Positions 9,728 to 18,847 are shown, counted from the stretch's first letter. The stretch: 64,000 bases of DNA from Mesoflavibacter profundi (GCF_014764305.1 NZ_CP061703.1:943501-1007500); one strand, 5' to 3'. Made by a program: numbers and translations. Notes: a model not told the origin generated them from the letters alone.

Positions 9728-9762
9728 AAAGACCTTTAATTAATTGTTTTAACTAAAGGTCT
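9728..9762 (-). terminator. Minus-strand terminator downstream of the OmpA lipoprotein gene
   Basis: The stem AGACCTTTA (9730-9738) pairs with TAAAGGTCT (9754-9762). Read on the minus strand it ends in TCTTTTTATATT, a proper U tract. It sits over 230 bp downstream of the lipoprotein stop and just before the aldo/keto reductase promoter, so it insulates the two. Confidence 0.65.
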
Positions 9763-9847
9763 AAATGTTTGTTAAGATATTTTTATTGAAAGTTGGCTGA
9801 AAATTTTAGTTCTATTTTTTATGAAGAACCCTTTGCTTCAACCTGTA

Positions 9848-9994
9848 CTTCGACTGCGCTCTGTATGGTACGTTAGGGATTATTCGTTATTATTTATTTC
9901 AAATTAAAGTACTCATGATTACTTCGTAGTTAAGCAATTGTTGGAGCACATCTTTGATTGTGACTTGCGAAAGCACGACACTTGTGGTAACGCC
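9848..9994. repeat. Putative degenerate extragenic repeat element
   Basis: The 273-bp gap between the aldo/keto reductase and OmpA lipoprotein genes contains a block that differs in composition from the surrounding AT-rich spacers. It has a TTCGACTGCGCTC word (from 9849) followed by a 124-bp segment bounded by CGTTAGGGATT (9871-9881) and GGTAACGCC (9986-9994), that is CGTTA/TAACG inverted ends, with CTTGCGAAAGCACGACA inside the right end. The right end abuts the stop codon of the lipoprotein gene exactly. Similar words recur, as I remember them, in intergenic regions of many flavobacterial genomes. No second copy exists in this window, so membership of a dispersed family is inference. Confidence 0.4.
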
Positions 9995-10951
9995 TTAATT
10001 ATTTAGCAACTCTGTAATTTTGTCTAATTTTGGTGTTAAAATAACCTCTATACGACGGTTTTTGGCTTTTCCTTCAGCTGTATCGTTACTTGCTACAGGA
10101 GCATACTCGCCACGACCTGCTGCTGTTAAACTTTCTGGATTGATGTTTTTATTTTCTTGAAGTATATTTACTATTGCTGTTGCACGTTTGGTTGATAAAT
10201 CCCAGTTGTCTTTTACGTTTCCGTTACCAGAAAATGGATCGTTATCTGTGTGACCTTCTATTAATACTGAAATCTCTGGATTATCTGCTAATACAGCTCC
10301 TAACTGTTTAACTGCTTGTTTACCTTGTGTTCCTACTGCCCAACTACCTGATTGAAATAATAGTTTATTTTCCATAGACACGTAAACTTTTCCGTTGCGT
10401 TTTTCTACGGTTAATCCCTTACCTTCAAAATCTACTAATGCTTTTGAAATAGCATCTTTTAAGGCATTCATCTCTGCTTCTTTTGCCGAAATTATTGCTT
10501 CAAGATCTGCTACACGTTGCGATCTAGCTTCTAGCTCTTGCTTTAACTGTTCTAGTCTAGCGTTTTCTGTTGCTAATGCTTGCTCTTTAGATTCTAATTG
10601 CGCTAATAATTCTCTGTTTTTTTTGGTGTTTGCTGCAATTGCAGAACTACTATTTGCTTCTAAAGCGTCATAGGATTCTTTTAATGCATCGTAATTTTTA
10701 GATAATGCCTTATATTCTGCTTCCCATAGTTTTTTGTTTGCATCTGCATCTAGATAGTCGTCTTCGGTTTCTTTTAACTTATTTTTAGCTTGATTTAATG
10801 CTAATTGAAGTTCTTTATTTTCTTCTTTTAAGGCTTTATTTTCTTTTTTTAAACCTGCATATTTACTTTCTAGTTCTTTGTACACTTTTGGCGATACGCA
10901 ACTTGATAATACAAAAACTGAAAGCATTAAAGTTAAAAAGGTGTTTTTCAT
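9995..10951 (-). CDS. OmpA-family lipoprotein with N-terminal coiled coil
   Basis: The protein has 318 residues. The N-terminus MKNTFLTLMLSVFVLSSC has a lipobox (LSSC), so the mature protein should be lipidated. Residues 25-175 are strongly heptad-like, rich in Lys, Glu and Ala, and predicted as one long coiled coil. The last 120 residues form an OmpA-type peptidoglycan-binding domain, with LLFQSG, an EGHTDND motif and a KNRRIEVIL end. The combination suggests a stalk anchored in the outer membrane that reaches the peptidoglycan and helps envelope integrity. It begins 27 bp after the xth stop and is probably co-transcribed with it. Pal is the nearest functional analogue, but the coiled coil is not part of Pal, so no symbol is given. 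Confidence 0.85.
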   Translation of the reverse strand: MKNTFLTLMLSVFVLSSCVSPKVYKELESKYAGLKKENKALKEENKELQLALNQAKNKLKETEDDYLDADANKKLWEAEYKALSKNYDALKESYDALEANSSSAIAANTKKNRELLAQLESKEQALATENARLEQLKQELEARSQRVADLEAIISAKEAEMNALKDAISKALVDFEGKGLTVEKRNGKVYVSMENKLLFQSGSWAVGTQGKQAVKQLGAVLADNPEISVLIEGHTDNDPFSGNGNVKDNWDLSTKRATAIVNILQENKNINPESLTAAGRGEYAPVASNDTAEGKAKNRRIEVILTPKLDKITELLNN

Positions 10952-10978
10952 TTTTTATTTATTTGGGATTGTTGTTTA

Positions 10979-11740
10979 TTAGTTTTCTAGTTCTAGCAAA
11001 ATTGGACAGTGATCACTATGCTTTGCTTCTTGTAATATAACTGCTCTTTTTATTTTTTGTTGTAATGGCTCGCTAACCATTGCGTAATCTAAACGCCAAC
11101 CTTTGTTATTTGCTCTTGCATTGGCGCGATAGCTCCACCAAGAGTATTCTTGTTTTTCGGGATGAAGATATCTAAAAGAATCTATAAATCCGCTATCAAT
11201 AAAGCTTGATAACCATTCGCGCTCTTCGGGTAAAAATCCAGAAACGCCTTTCATTTTTGGGTTATGAATATCTATTTCTTCATGACAAATATTGTAATCA
11301 CCACAAACTACAAGGTTTGGTCGTTCTTGGCGTAATTCATTTAAATATTGATGTATCATGTCCATATATTCAAATTTATGAGACAATCTTGCATCGTTTG
11401 TTCCTGATGGTAAATACATGCTCATTACTGATAATGGACCAAAATCTACACGTATGTTTCGACCTTCAAAATCCATAGATTCTATTCCTGTACCAAATTC
11501 TATATGATCTGGTTCAGTTTTACATAAAACTGCTACACCGCTATACCCTTTTTTTTGTGCGCTAAACCAATAATTATAATGGTAACCAGCATCTTTAAAC
11601 AAGTCTAAATCCAGCTGTTCTTCCATTGCTTTTATCTCTTGTAAACACAAAATATCTGGATTTGCACTTTTTAACCAATCTATAAATCCTTTGTTAATTG
11701 CGGCTCTAATTCCGTTAACGTTGTACGAGATAATTTTCAT
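10979..11740 (-). CDS. xth: Exodeoxyribonuclease III / AP endonuclease
   Basis: The 253-residue enzyme of the exonuclease III (ExoA/XthA) family is full length. Signature segments: SYNVNGIR at the N-terminus, LQEIK with metal-binding Glu35, GDYNICHEEIDIHNP carrying the catalytic Asp/Asn pair, the WRLDYAMVS stretch, and the terminal HSDHCPI with the catalytic Asp243-His244. It cleaves DNA 5' to abasic sites and removes 3'-blocking groups in base excision repair, in the cytoplasm. It is the first gene of a likely two-gene unit with the OmpA lipoprotein downstream, a pairing with no evident functional logic. It is divergent from the large exported protein at 11859 across a 118-bp spacer. Confidence 0.95.
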   Translation of the reverse strand: MKIISYNVNGIRAAINKGFIDWLKSANPDILCLQEIKAMEEQLDLDLFKDAGYHYNYWFSAQKKGYSGVAVLCKTEPDHIEFGTGIESMDFEGRNIRVDFGPLSVMSMYLPSGTNDARLSHKFEYMDMIHQYLNELRQERPNLVVCGDYNICHEEIDIHNPKMKGVSGFLPEEREWLSSFIDSGFIDSFRYLHPEKQEYSWWSYRANARANNKGWRLDYAMVSEPLQQKIKRAVILQEAKHSDHCPILLELEN

Positions 11741-11858
11741 CTTAATTATTAATTTCTGCTAAAATAAATAATGCTTTACTTTTACAAGATGAAATACGGC
11801 ATTTTTAAACAAAACATATTAACAAAATAAACCGTAAATTATACTGTTATTGTTTTAG

Positions 11859-14800
11859 ATGAAATTTATACTTTGCTTTTTATTTAGTTTATCCTTTTTG
11901 TTTTGCTACAGTCAAAATCAAAACGACTTATTGGTTACTAGAACCTATAAAACAAAAGACACTATAACTATAGACAGCGTAAGTATTAATGCTAATTTTT
12001 TTGAATTAAAAACTAAAAATAATCAAACTATAGATTCTACATATTACAGAGTAAATTTTGCTACCTCAACGCTACAGTTTTTAAAACCTATTGAAGAAGA
12101 TTCTGTAATAATAAGCTACCAAAAATACCCGGATTTTATTACCAAAACCTACAAGCAGTTTGACACTAATATTATTGTAGAAAATAGCGAAGGTGCTAAT
12201 AAATTAATCCAACTTTCTAAGCCAAACATCACTAACACTTTTACGCCTTTTGATGGGTTAACAACTACTGGAAGTATTAGTCGTGGCGTAACTATTGGAA
12301 ACAACCAAAACTCGGTTTTAAATAGCGAATTGGATCTACAAATTATTGGAAAATTAAATGACAAAGTGTCTTTAAGAGCTAGTATACAAGATGCTAATAT
12401 TCCGTTACAAGAAAGCGGTTATTCACAGCGTTTAGACGAGTTTGACCAAGTGTTTTTAGAGCTTTTTAGTGACCAATGGTCTATTCGTGCTGGAGATATA
12501 GACTTACAAAATGACAATTCTTATTTTGCTAATTTTTCTAAGCGCGTACAAGGATTACAAGTTAAGGCTAATTTAGGAAGCGACTCTAATCCAACCAACG
12601 TTTTTGCATCTGGCGCATTAGTACGTGGGCAATTTACCAACTATCAATTTACAGCACAAGAAGGTAATCAAGGCCCTTATAAATTACAAGGTCCAAGTGG
12701 CGAATTATTTGTACTTATTGTTTCTGGAAGTGAAACTGTTTACGTTAATGGAATTGCTTTAAAAAGAGGCGAAAACGAAGATTATATTATAGATTACAAT
12801 GCTGGTGAGATTATCTTTAATCCTACTTTTCCTGTCACTTCAGAAATGCGAATTAGTATTGATTTTCAATATTCTGAACGAAATTATTCAAGAATTGTAG
12901 CTTTTGCAGGCGGAAATCACTCTGGCGAAAAACTTACAATTGGCGCTTCTGTCTATTCTGAAAATGATGCTAAAAACAATCCTTTACAACAAAATTTATC
13001 TGAAGATCAAGTTACCATTTTATCTCAAGCTGGAGATGACCCATTGCTAATGGTTGCTCCATCTGAAGTTGAAGAAACCTATAACGAAAACAGAATTTTA
13101 TACAGAAAAGAATTAGTAAATGGTAATCCAATTTATATTTTCTCTAATAATCCTAACGATACACTTTATAATGTAACCTTTACTTTAGTTGGCGAGAATA
13201 ATGGCGACTATATTTTATCAACATCTAATACCATTACAAATATATACGAATATATTGCGCCAATTAACGGAATTAAACAAGGTAACTATGCACCAGTTGT
13301 TCAATTAGATGCACCTACTTTATTACAAATTGCTGTGGTAAATGCTAATTACAACCCAAATAAAAACACTAGTATAAATTTTGAACTTGCAGCAAGTAAA
13401 AATGATCTAAATTTATTCTCTACCATAGACGATAATAACAATAATGGATTTGCTAACAAATTAAACGTTACGCAAAACATTATAAAAAATGATAGTCTTT
13501 GGTCTGTAAAAACAATTGCAGATTTAGACTACATACAACAGGATTTTAAAACCATACAAAGACTATATCAACCAGAATTTAATCGCGACTGGAATTTAAG
13601 TCAAAACACTACACAACTACAAAATAGCAACTTAGGCAATCAAGCATTATTATCTACTGGTTTTGAGGTTTTTCATCCTAAAAAAGGGTTTACCAATTAC
13701 ACATTTCAGCATTTAAATTATAGTGGTACTTTTAATGGTAACAAACACAATTTATCTACCAACTTAAAATTAAAAAAACTGCGATTTGTATCGCAAACTA
13801 GCTACTTAAAATCTAATGGTTTAGAAAATTCGTCTAAATTTATAAGAACATATAACAAAGCACTTTATAGCTTAAAAAAACAATGGATTGGCGCAGGATT
13901 TTCTTCTGAAGAAAATAAAGAACGTGTTAAACAAACCCAAGCATTTACAGATCTTACACAGCGGTTTTCTGCCTATCAAGTATTTACAGGAGTTGGTGAT
14001 AGCACAAATATTTTTGCAGAAGTAGGTTATAAATTTAGAGTTAATGATAGTGTTCAAAACCAAAAATTAACAAGAGTAAACACTTCTAACACATATTATT
14101 TAAATTCTAGATTAATTAAAACCCAAAATACAGATGTGTCTTTGTATGTTAATTATCGTACTCTAGATTTTGAAGACGAAACAATTAATAAAGAAAACTC
14201 TTTAAATTCCAGATTGTTATTTAATAAAAAAATAGCAAAAAATGGGATAATTTGGAATACTGCTTTCGAGACTAATTCTGGTGCGTTACCACAACAAGAT
14301 TTTACTTACGTTCAAGTAGAATCTGGTCAAGGCGCATACACATGGATAGATTATAACAATAATAATATTCAAGAATTAGAAGAATTTGAAATCGCGCAAT
14401 TTACAGATCAAGGCGATTATATTAGAGTGTTATTACCTAATCAAATTTATATTAAAACTCATCAAAATAGGCTAAGTCAAAATGTAACTTTAAATCCAAT
14501 ACAATGGATAAATTCTACATCCAAAATAAGGCAAGTTATTTCAAAATTTTACAATCAAACCAGTTATCTAATCGATAGAAAAATAAAAAGAAACGGAAAC
14601 AATTTTGATCTTAATCCATTTAAAAAAGACGAAACCAATCAACTTGGTTTAAATCAAAACTTTAGAAACATCTTATTTTTTAATAGAGGTAAGCAACATT
14701 TTACAACATCGTACACCTATCTTAACACAAAATCTAAAAACACATTAAGTTTTGGTTTTATAGAAAACAAATTAAATAGTCACCAAATAAATTTTAATCA

Positions 14801-15302
14801 TAAAATTGCCAATAGTTGGTTAGTAACATTAACCTCTACTTTAGAAAATCAATTTAGCGAAAGTGAAAATTTTACAAGTAAAAATTTTGATGTAGACGCA
14901 ACAATTTTAAACCCTAAATTATCCTATTTACTTAACGATAACGTTCAGTTTGATGTGTTTTATCAATTAACTAATAAAGACAACACTATTAATAATGAAG
15001 AGTCTTTAAAACAGCAAAAATACGGACTATCCTTTGCGTTTTCTCCTAAAAACAATGCGCAATCTGGTGCTATTTCGGCTGAGTTTAATGTATTTAAAAA
15101 CGACTTTACTGGAAACGCCAATAGTCCTGTAGCTTATCAATTACTTGAAGGTTTACAACCAGGAAAAAACTTTACATGGACACTTTTAGCGCAAAAAAAA
15201 CTTACCAAGTTTTTAGATTTAAATCTTAATTACTTTGGTAGAAAAACCGAAACTTCTAATACAATTCACACAGGAAGCGTACAGTTAAAAGCTTATTTTT
15301 AA
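11859..15302 (+). CDS. Large exported, probably outer-membrane beta-rich protein of unknown function
   Basis: The 1147-residue product has signal peptide MKFILCFLFSLSFLFCYSQ. I do not recognise a named family. After a beta-rich N-terminal domain comes a conserved-looking stretch (SISRGVTIGNNQNS, ELDLQIIGKLNDKVSLRASI, WSIRAGDIDLQ) reminiscent of barrel strands. A small plug-like domain follows (about 275-340: VYVNGIALKRGEN, IIDYNAGEIIFNP). The rest is long alternating-hydrophobicity sequence rich in Asn, aromatic and Thr residues, ending LNLNYFGRK and VQLKAYF. A terminal aromatic strand is typical of outer-membrane barrels. No T9SS sorting domain was seen. It stands alone, with a divergent promoter region upstream and a strong terminator downstream. 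An outer-membrane barrel is the best guess, but transport or secretion function cannot be assigned. Confidence 0.75.
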   Translation: MKFILCFLFSLSFLFCYSQNQNDLLVTRTYKTKDTITIDSVSINANFFELKTKNNQTIDSTYYRVNFATSTLQFLKPIEEDSVIISYQKYPDFITKTYKQFDTNIIVENSEGANKLIQLSKPNITNTFTPFDGLTTTGSISRGVTIGNNQNSVLNSELDLQIIGKLNDKVSLRASIQDANIPLQESGYSQRLDEFDQVFLELFSDQWSIRAGDIDLQNDNSYFANFSKRVQGLQVKANLGSDSNPTNVFASGALVRGQFTNYQFTAQEGNQGPYKLQGPSGELFVLIVSGSETVYVNGIALKRGENEDYIIDYNAGEIIFNPTFPVTSEMRISIDFQYSERNYSRIVAFAGGNHSGEKLTIGASVYSENDAKNNPLQQNLSEDQVTILSQAGDDPLLMVAPSEVEETYNENRILYRKELVNGNPIYIFSNNPNDTLYNVTFTLVGENNGDYILSTSNTITNIYEYIAPINGIKQGNYAPVVQLDAPTLLQIAVVNANYNPNKNTSINFELAASKNDLNLFSTIDDNNNNGFANKLNVTQNIIKNDSLWSVKTIADLDYIQQDFKTIQRLYQPEFNRDWNLSQNTTQLQNSNLGNQALLSTGFEVFHPKKGFTNYTFQHLNYSGTFNGNKHNLSTNLKLKKLRFVSQTSYLKSNGLENSSKFIRTYNKALYSLKKQWIGAGFSSEENKERVKQTQAFTDLTQRFSAYQVFTGVGDSTNIFAEVGYKFRVNDSVQNQKLTRVNTSNTYYLNSRLIKTQNTDVSLYVNYRTLDFEDETINKENSLNSRLLFNKKIAKNGIIWNTAFETNSGALPQQDFTYVQVESGQGAYTWIDYNNNNIQELEEFEIAQFTDQGDYIRVLLPNQIYIKTHQNRLSQNVTLNPIQWINSTSKIRQVISKFYNQTSYLIDRKIKRNGNNFDLNPFKKDETNQLGLNQNFRNILFFNRGKQHFTTSYTYLNTKSKNTLSFGFIENKLNSHQINFNHKIANSWLVTLTSTLENQFSESENFTSKNFDVDATILNPKLSYLLNDNVQFDVFYQLTNKDNTINNEESLKQQKYGLSFAFSPKNNAQSGAISAEFNVFKNDFTGNANSPVAYQLLEGLQPGKNFTWTLLAQKKLTKFLDLNLNYFGRKTETSNTIHTGSVQLKAYF

Positions 15303-15308
15303 CATCAT

Positions 15309-15345
15309 AAAAAACGCCCAAAACATAAAGTTTTGGGCGTTTTTT
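15309..15345. terminator. Bidirectional terminator between the 1147-aa protein gene and glyS
   Basis: A perfect 12-bp stem, AACGCCCAAAAC (15313-15324) with GTTTTGGGCGTT (15330-15341), has A residues before it and T residues after it. It serves the convergent genes ending at 15302 and 15375. Confidence 0.85.
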
Positions 15346-15374
15346 ATTTATAAATTTCTGCTTTTACAGGAATT

Positions 15375-16919
15375 TTACATCTTCATTAACCATTCTTTTA
15401 CATCAACTTCTTTTTTAATGATGTCGCGTAATTCTTCAACTTTAACACGTTTTTGTTCCATAGTATCTCTATGACGTATCGTTACTGTATTATTCTCTAG
15501 ACTTTCGCCATCTACTGTGATACAAAATGGCGTACCTGCTGCGTCTTGACGACGGTAACGTCTGCCAACTGCATCTTTCTCGTCATAAGTAACGTTAAAG
15601 TCCCATTTTAAATCGTCTACAATATCTTTTGCCATTTTAGTTAAACCTTCGTCTTTTTTAACTAATGGTAAAATTGCTGCTTTTGTTGGCGCTAAAACTG
15701 CTGGTAATTTTAAAACGGTTCTTTCGCTTCCGTCTTCTAAAGTTTCATCTTGTAAACTGTTAGAAAACACTGCTAAAAACATACGATCTAAACCTATTGA
15801 TGTTTCTAAAACATAAGGCGTATAACTTGTATTATCTTCGTTATCAAAATACTGAAGTTTTTTACCAGAATACTCTTCGTGTTGTTTTAAATCGAAATCT
15901 GTACGACTGTGAATGCCTTCTAATTCTTTAAATCCGAATGGGAACTTAAACTCGATATCTGTAGCAGCATCTGCGTAATGTGCTAATTTTTCGTGATCAT
16001 GGAAACGGTAATTATCTTCGCCTAAACCTAGCGATTTATGCCATTTAAGACGTGTTTCTTTCCAGTAATCAAACCATTCTTTTTGAGTTCCTGGTTTGAT
16101 AAAGTATTGCATTTCCATTTGTTCAAACTCGCGCATTCTAAAGATAAATTGTCTTGCAACAATTTCGTTTCTAAAAGCTTTTCCTGTTTGAGCAATACCG
16201 AAAGGAATTTTCATACGTCCTGTTTTTTGCACATTAAGGAAATTTACAAAAATACCTTGTGCTGTTTCTGGACGTAGGTATAAATCCATTGCGCTGTCTG
16301 CACTTGCACCTAATTTGGTACCAAACATTAAGTTAAATTGCTTAACGTCTGTCCAGTTTTTACTTCCGCTTAATGGACAAGCAATTTCTAATTCTTCAAT
16401 TAAGGCTTTTACGTCTGCTAAATCTTCATTTTCTAAAGATTTACCAAGACGTTTTAGGATGGTATCAATTTTTTCTTGATAGCCTAAAACACGACCGTTT
16501 GTGCTTAAAAATTCTTCTTTATTAAAAGCTTCGCCAAAACGTTTTTCGGCTTTTTTAACTTCTTTATCAATTTTAGCTTCGATTTTTAAGCAATAATCTT
16601 CAACTAAAACATCTGCTCGGTAACGCTTTTTTGAGTCTTTGTTATCTATTAACGGATCGTTAAAAGCATCTACGTGTCCAGACGCTTTCCAAGTGGTTGG
16701 ATGCATAAAAATTGCAGCATCTAATCCTACAATATTATCGTGCATTTGCACCATTGCGCGCCACCAATAGTCGCGTATGTTTTTCTTTAATTCTACACCG
16801 TTTTGTGCGTAGTCGTAAACTGCGCTTAGTCCATCGTAAATTTCGCTACTTTGGAACACGTAACCATACTCTTTTGCATGAGAGATTACTTTTTTAAATT
16901 GATCGTCGTTGTTTGCCAT
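15375..16919 (-). CDS. glyS: Glycyl-tRNA synthetase (single-chain, class II)
   Basis: The 514-residue enzyme is the alpha2-type glycine-tRNA ligase (GlyQS/eukaryote-like), not the bacterial alpha2beta2 form. The N-terminus (FKKVISHAKEYGYVFQSSEIY) is the usual family start and supports the ATG at 16919. Class II motifs are present: RPETAQGIFVNF (motif-2 region), IAQTGKAFRNEI, FRMREFEQMEMQYF and ETSIGLDRMF (motif 3). The C-terminus is the anticodon-binding domain (VDDLKWDFNVTYDEKDAVGRRYRRQDAAGTP, seen here as separate conserved segments). It charges tRNA-Gly in the cytoplasm and is essential. The promoter -7 box ends only seven bases before the ATG, so the transcript should be nearly leaderless. 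It is monocistronic. Confidence 0.96.
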   Translation of the reverse strand: MANNDDQFKKVISHAKEYGYVFQSSEIYDGLSAVYDYAQNGVELKKNIRDYWWRAMVQMHDNIVGLDAAIFMHPTTWKASGHVDAFNDPLIDNKDSKKRYRADVLVEDYCLKIEAKIDKEVKKAEKRFGEAFNKEEFLSTNGRVLGYQEKIDTILKRLGKSLENEDLADVKALIEELEIACPLSGSKNWTDVKQFNLMFGTKLGASADSAMDLYLRPETAQGIFVNFLNVQKTGRMKIPFGIAQTGKAFRNEIVARQFIFRMREFEQMEMQYFIKPGTQKEWFDYWKETRLKWHKSLGLGEDNYRFHDHEKLAHYADAATDIEFKFPFGFKELEGIHSRTDFDLKQHEEYSGKKLQYFDNEDNTSYTPYVLETSIGLDRMFLAVFSNSLQDETLEDGSERTVLKLPAVLAPTKAAILPLVKKDEGLTKMAKDIVDDLKWDFNVTYDEKDAVGRRYRRQDAAGTPFCITVDGESLENNTVTIRHRDTMEQKRVKVEELRDIIKKEVDVKEWLMKM

Positions 16920-16926
16920 AGTGTAG

Positions 16927-16956
16927 CAAAGATAATCGATTACAAAAAGTTTGCAA
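16927..16956 (-). promoter_or_regulatory. glyS promoter (TTG-N19-TATCTTTG)
   Basis: On the minus strand a TTG (16954-16956) is followed after 19 bp by TATCTTTG (16927-16934), an exact match to the Bacteroidota two-part consensus TTG-N19/20-TAnnTTTG. The -7 box lies seven bases from the glyS ATG. Confidence 0.65.
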
Positions 16957-17024
16957 TATTTTTTATCGCTGTTTTTAAGCTAATTTATAGAAGTTAAATT
17001 ACAAGCTTAATTTTGTATTGCGTA

Positions 17025-17930
17025 TTATTTTAAAGTGATAGATGTTGTAGCTACTCTATTTTGATTATTAAACACATTTACAAAATAAACACCGTTTTTA
17101 ATAGGCTCTTCTTTTGTAGTTTCGATAAATGTACTGACGTTTAAATCTTCTTTTTGATAATTTACCTTTATTTTTTTTGTGTAGATTAAAGATTTATTGT
17201 CAAATACTGTGTTACCTTGATCGGACACTACATTGTTATCTGGATTAAGTATTTGGATGTAAAATTCTTTTTCGCCTTCTTCTACTAACATATTTTTTGG
17301 GACAATAAATTGTACTACAAATTTATTGGCTCTGCTAGCTCTTTCTGTAGTTATAACTTTAGATTTTGTCACTCTTTTTACTGCACTTGCTTCTAGCATT
17401 GTTGCTTGTAATTGGCTAGCTTTTTCTACTTTTTTAGATAAAGCATTTTGGTTACTTGACAGGTATCTATTATTTTGTTTTAAGTTTTTAACTTCTGAGT
17501 TTGCTTGATCTAGCTCTTCTTCAGTTTTTTCGGCTTCTAAAGTTAATCTTCTATTTTCTTGTTCTAATTGCTCTACTAAATCAAGAAATGTTTTTCGTTC
17601 TTCTTTTAAAATTTGAAGTCTAGATTTGTAATACGAAAGTATCTCTGTACTAATAGATAAGGTATTTAAAGAGTCTAAAGTTTTTTGTACTTTTTGTCTA
17701 GACGCATTTAGTTTTTGTCTTAGTTCTATGTTTTTAACCTCTAAAGTATCAAAACGCGAAATCATCTCTGATAACTCATTTTGAATTAACTTTTTTTCTT
17801 GTACTAAATACGATTTATAATCTTGTAACGTGCTAAAACTATAAATACTGTAAACACTAAGTATAGATAAAGCTACTATTAACCAAACAATTATTAACCT
17901 GTAGTTGTATGTTTTAGGGAAAACTATCAT
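17025..17930 (-). CDS. Membrane-anchored coiled-coil protein, paralogue of the upstream gene product
   Basis: The 301-residue protein has one N-terminal transmembrane helix (about residues 11-32) with a short cytoplasmic head, then an extended coiled coil (about 35-170) rich in Gln, Glu and Leu heptads. A beta-rich C-terminal domain (about 200-301) contains YIQILNPDNNVV, KSLIYTKKIKV and GVYFVNVF. The same C-terminal motifs, in the same order, occur in the protein encoded at 18020-18847, so the two are tandem paralogues. I do not recognise a named family. The topology suggests a periplasm-facing stalk with a small beta-sandwich head, possibly an envelope scaffold or partner-binding module. A perfect 14-bp palindrome lies 55 bp before its start codon. 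Confidence 0.7.
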   Translation of the reverse strand: MIVFPKTYNYRLIIVWLIVALSILSVYSIYSFSTLQDYKSYLVQEKKLIQNELSEMISRFDTLEVKNIELRQKLNASRQKVQKTLDSLNTLSISTEILSYYKSRLQILKEERKTFLDLVEQLEQENRRLTLEAEKTEEELDQANSEVKNLKQNNRYLSSNQNALSKKVEKASQLQATMLEASAVKRVTKSKVITTERASRANKFVVQFIVPKNMLVEEGEKEFYIQILNPDNNVVSDQGNTVFDNKSLIYTKKIKVNYQKEDLNVSTFIETTKEEPIKNGVYFVNVFNNQNRVATTSITLK

Positions 17931-17984
17931 TGCTAATAAATTATATACCTAATTAACAATAAATAGTTTTTAAAAAGAATTAAA

Positions 17985-17998
17985 ATCGTTTAAACGAT
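17985..17998. promoter_or_regulatory. 14-bp palindrome upstream of the 301-aa coiled-coil gene
   Basis: ATCGTTTAAACGAT is a perfect palindrome in the 89-bp spacer between the two coiled-coil paralogues. It is followed by AAAA, matching the CGATAAAA words found upstream of the other paralogue. It could be an operator; no regulator can be named. Confidence 0.35.
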
Positions 17999-18019
17999 AA
18001 AATAATTGATAAACAATAA

Positions 18020-18847
18020 CTATTTAAGTACTAGGTTTGTATTTGCTATTAATTTGTTTTTATAATATAGATTTACAAAATAATTTCCTTTATAAAAGGT
18101 CTTTTCTAGATATGGTTTTATGTTAACCTTAAAGGTATTTTGATCTGTATTTAAAACTTCTATTTTTTCGCTGTATATAATAGATTTTTCATCTATTATT
18201 TGTTCTTTTTTTAGACCCATTACATTATTTTTTGGATCTACTATTTGAACATAAAAATTATCTTTTATGTTATGCTTAACTTGATTATTATCTAATGTAA
18301 AACTTACATTAATTAATTTTGTTCTTGAAGCTTGACTAGTTAGTTTTAAATCGCCAGTAGTTGTTGTTTTTTTAACTGCAACTGCTTCAAATTTTGAAAG
18401 AGATACAAGTGACGTGTTAGTGCTTTTGGTTTGTACTTGTGCTGTTGCAACTTCTTTTTTAGTCTCTTTTACTTTTGAAGTCTTTATGTTGTCAACCTCT
18501 ATACTAGGTTTTAAACTTGCGTCTACCTTTTCTGCATCGATTTTATTGCTGAAATTTTGCGCTAAAGTATTAGTTATTTTAGCTTCTATTACAGAATTAG
18601 AATTAAGATTGTTTTTTAAATATCTATCAGACTTTACAAGTAACTGTAGTTGTTTTTGAAGGTTTGCATTTTGTTGATTTAATTGACTTACCTCCTTTTC
18701 TAACAATAAGTTTTCGTTGGTTAGATAACGATTATCTTGACTTAAATTATTTAAGCTAAAATAATTGAAACCAACTAAAATTATTACTAGAATTACTAGC
18801 AACACATTAGTTAATTTTAGATTATTTATTTGGGGATTTATAATCAT
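18020..18847 (-). CDS. Membrane-anchored coiled-coil protein, paralogue of the downstream gene product
   Basis: The 275-residue protein has a transmembrane helix at about residues 14-32, a leucine-zipper-like coiled coil at about 33-75, a Lys/Thr/Ser-rich linker to about 165, and a beta-rich C-terminal domain (about 170-275). That domain has YVQIVDPKNNVMG, KSIIYSEKIEV and GNYFVNLYYKNKLIANT, and mirrors the 301-residue neighbour (YIQILNPDNNVV, KSLIYTKKIKV, GVYFVNVF). The coiled coil is much shorter and the linker longer, so the pair diverged mainly in stalk length after a local duplication. The function is unknown. The spacer upstream, shared with divergent comF, carries several CGAT-type motifs and a good -7 box. 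Confidence 0.7.
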   Translation of the reverse strand: MIINPQINNLKLTNVLLVILVIILVGFNYFSLNNLSQDNRYLTNENLLLEKEVSQLNQQNANLQKQLQLLVKSDRYLKNNLNSNSVIEAKITNTLAQNFSNKIDAEKVDASLKPSIEVDNIKTSKVKETKKEVATAQVQTKSTNTSLVSLSKFEAVAVKKTTTTGDLKLTSQASRTKLINVSFTLDNNQVKHNIKDNFYVQIVDPKNNVMGLKKEQIIDEKSIIYSEKIEVLNTDQNTFKVNIKPYLEKTFYKGNYFVNLYYKNKLIANTNLVLK

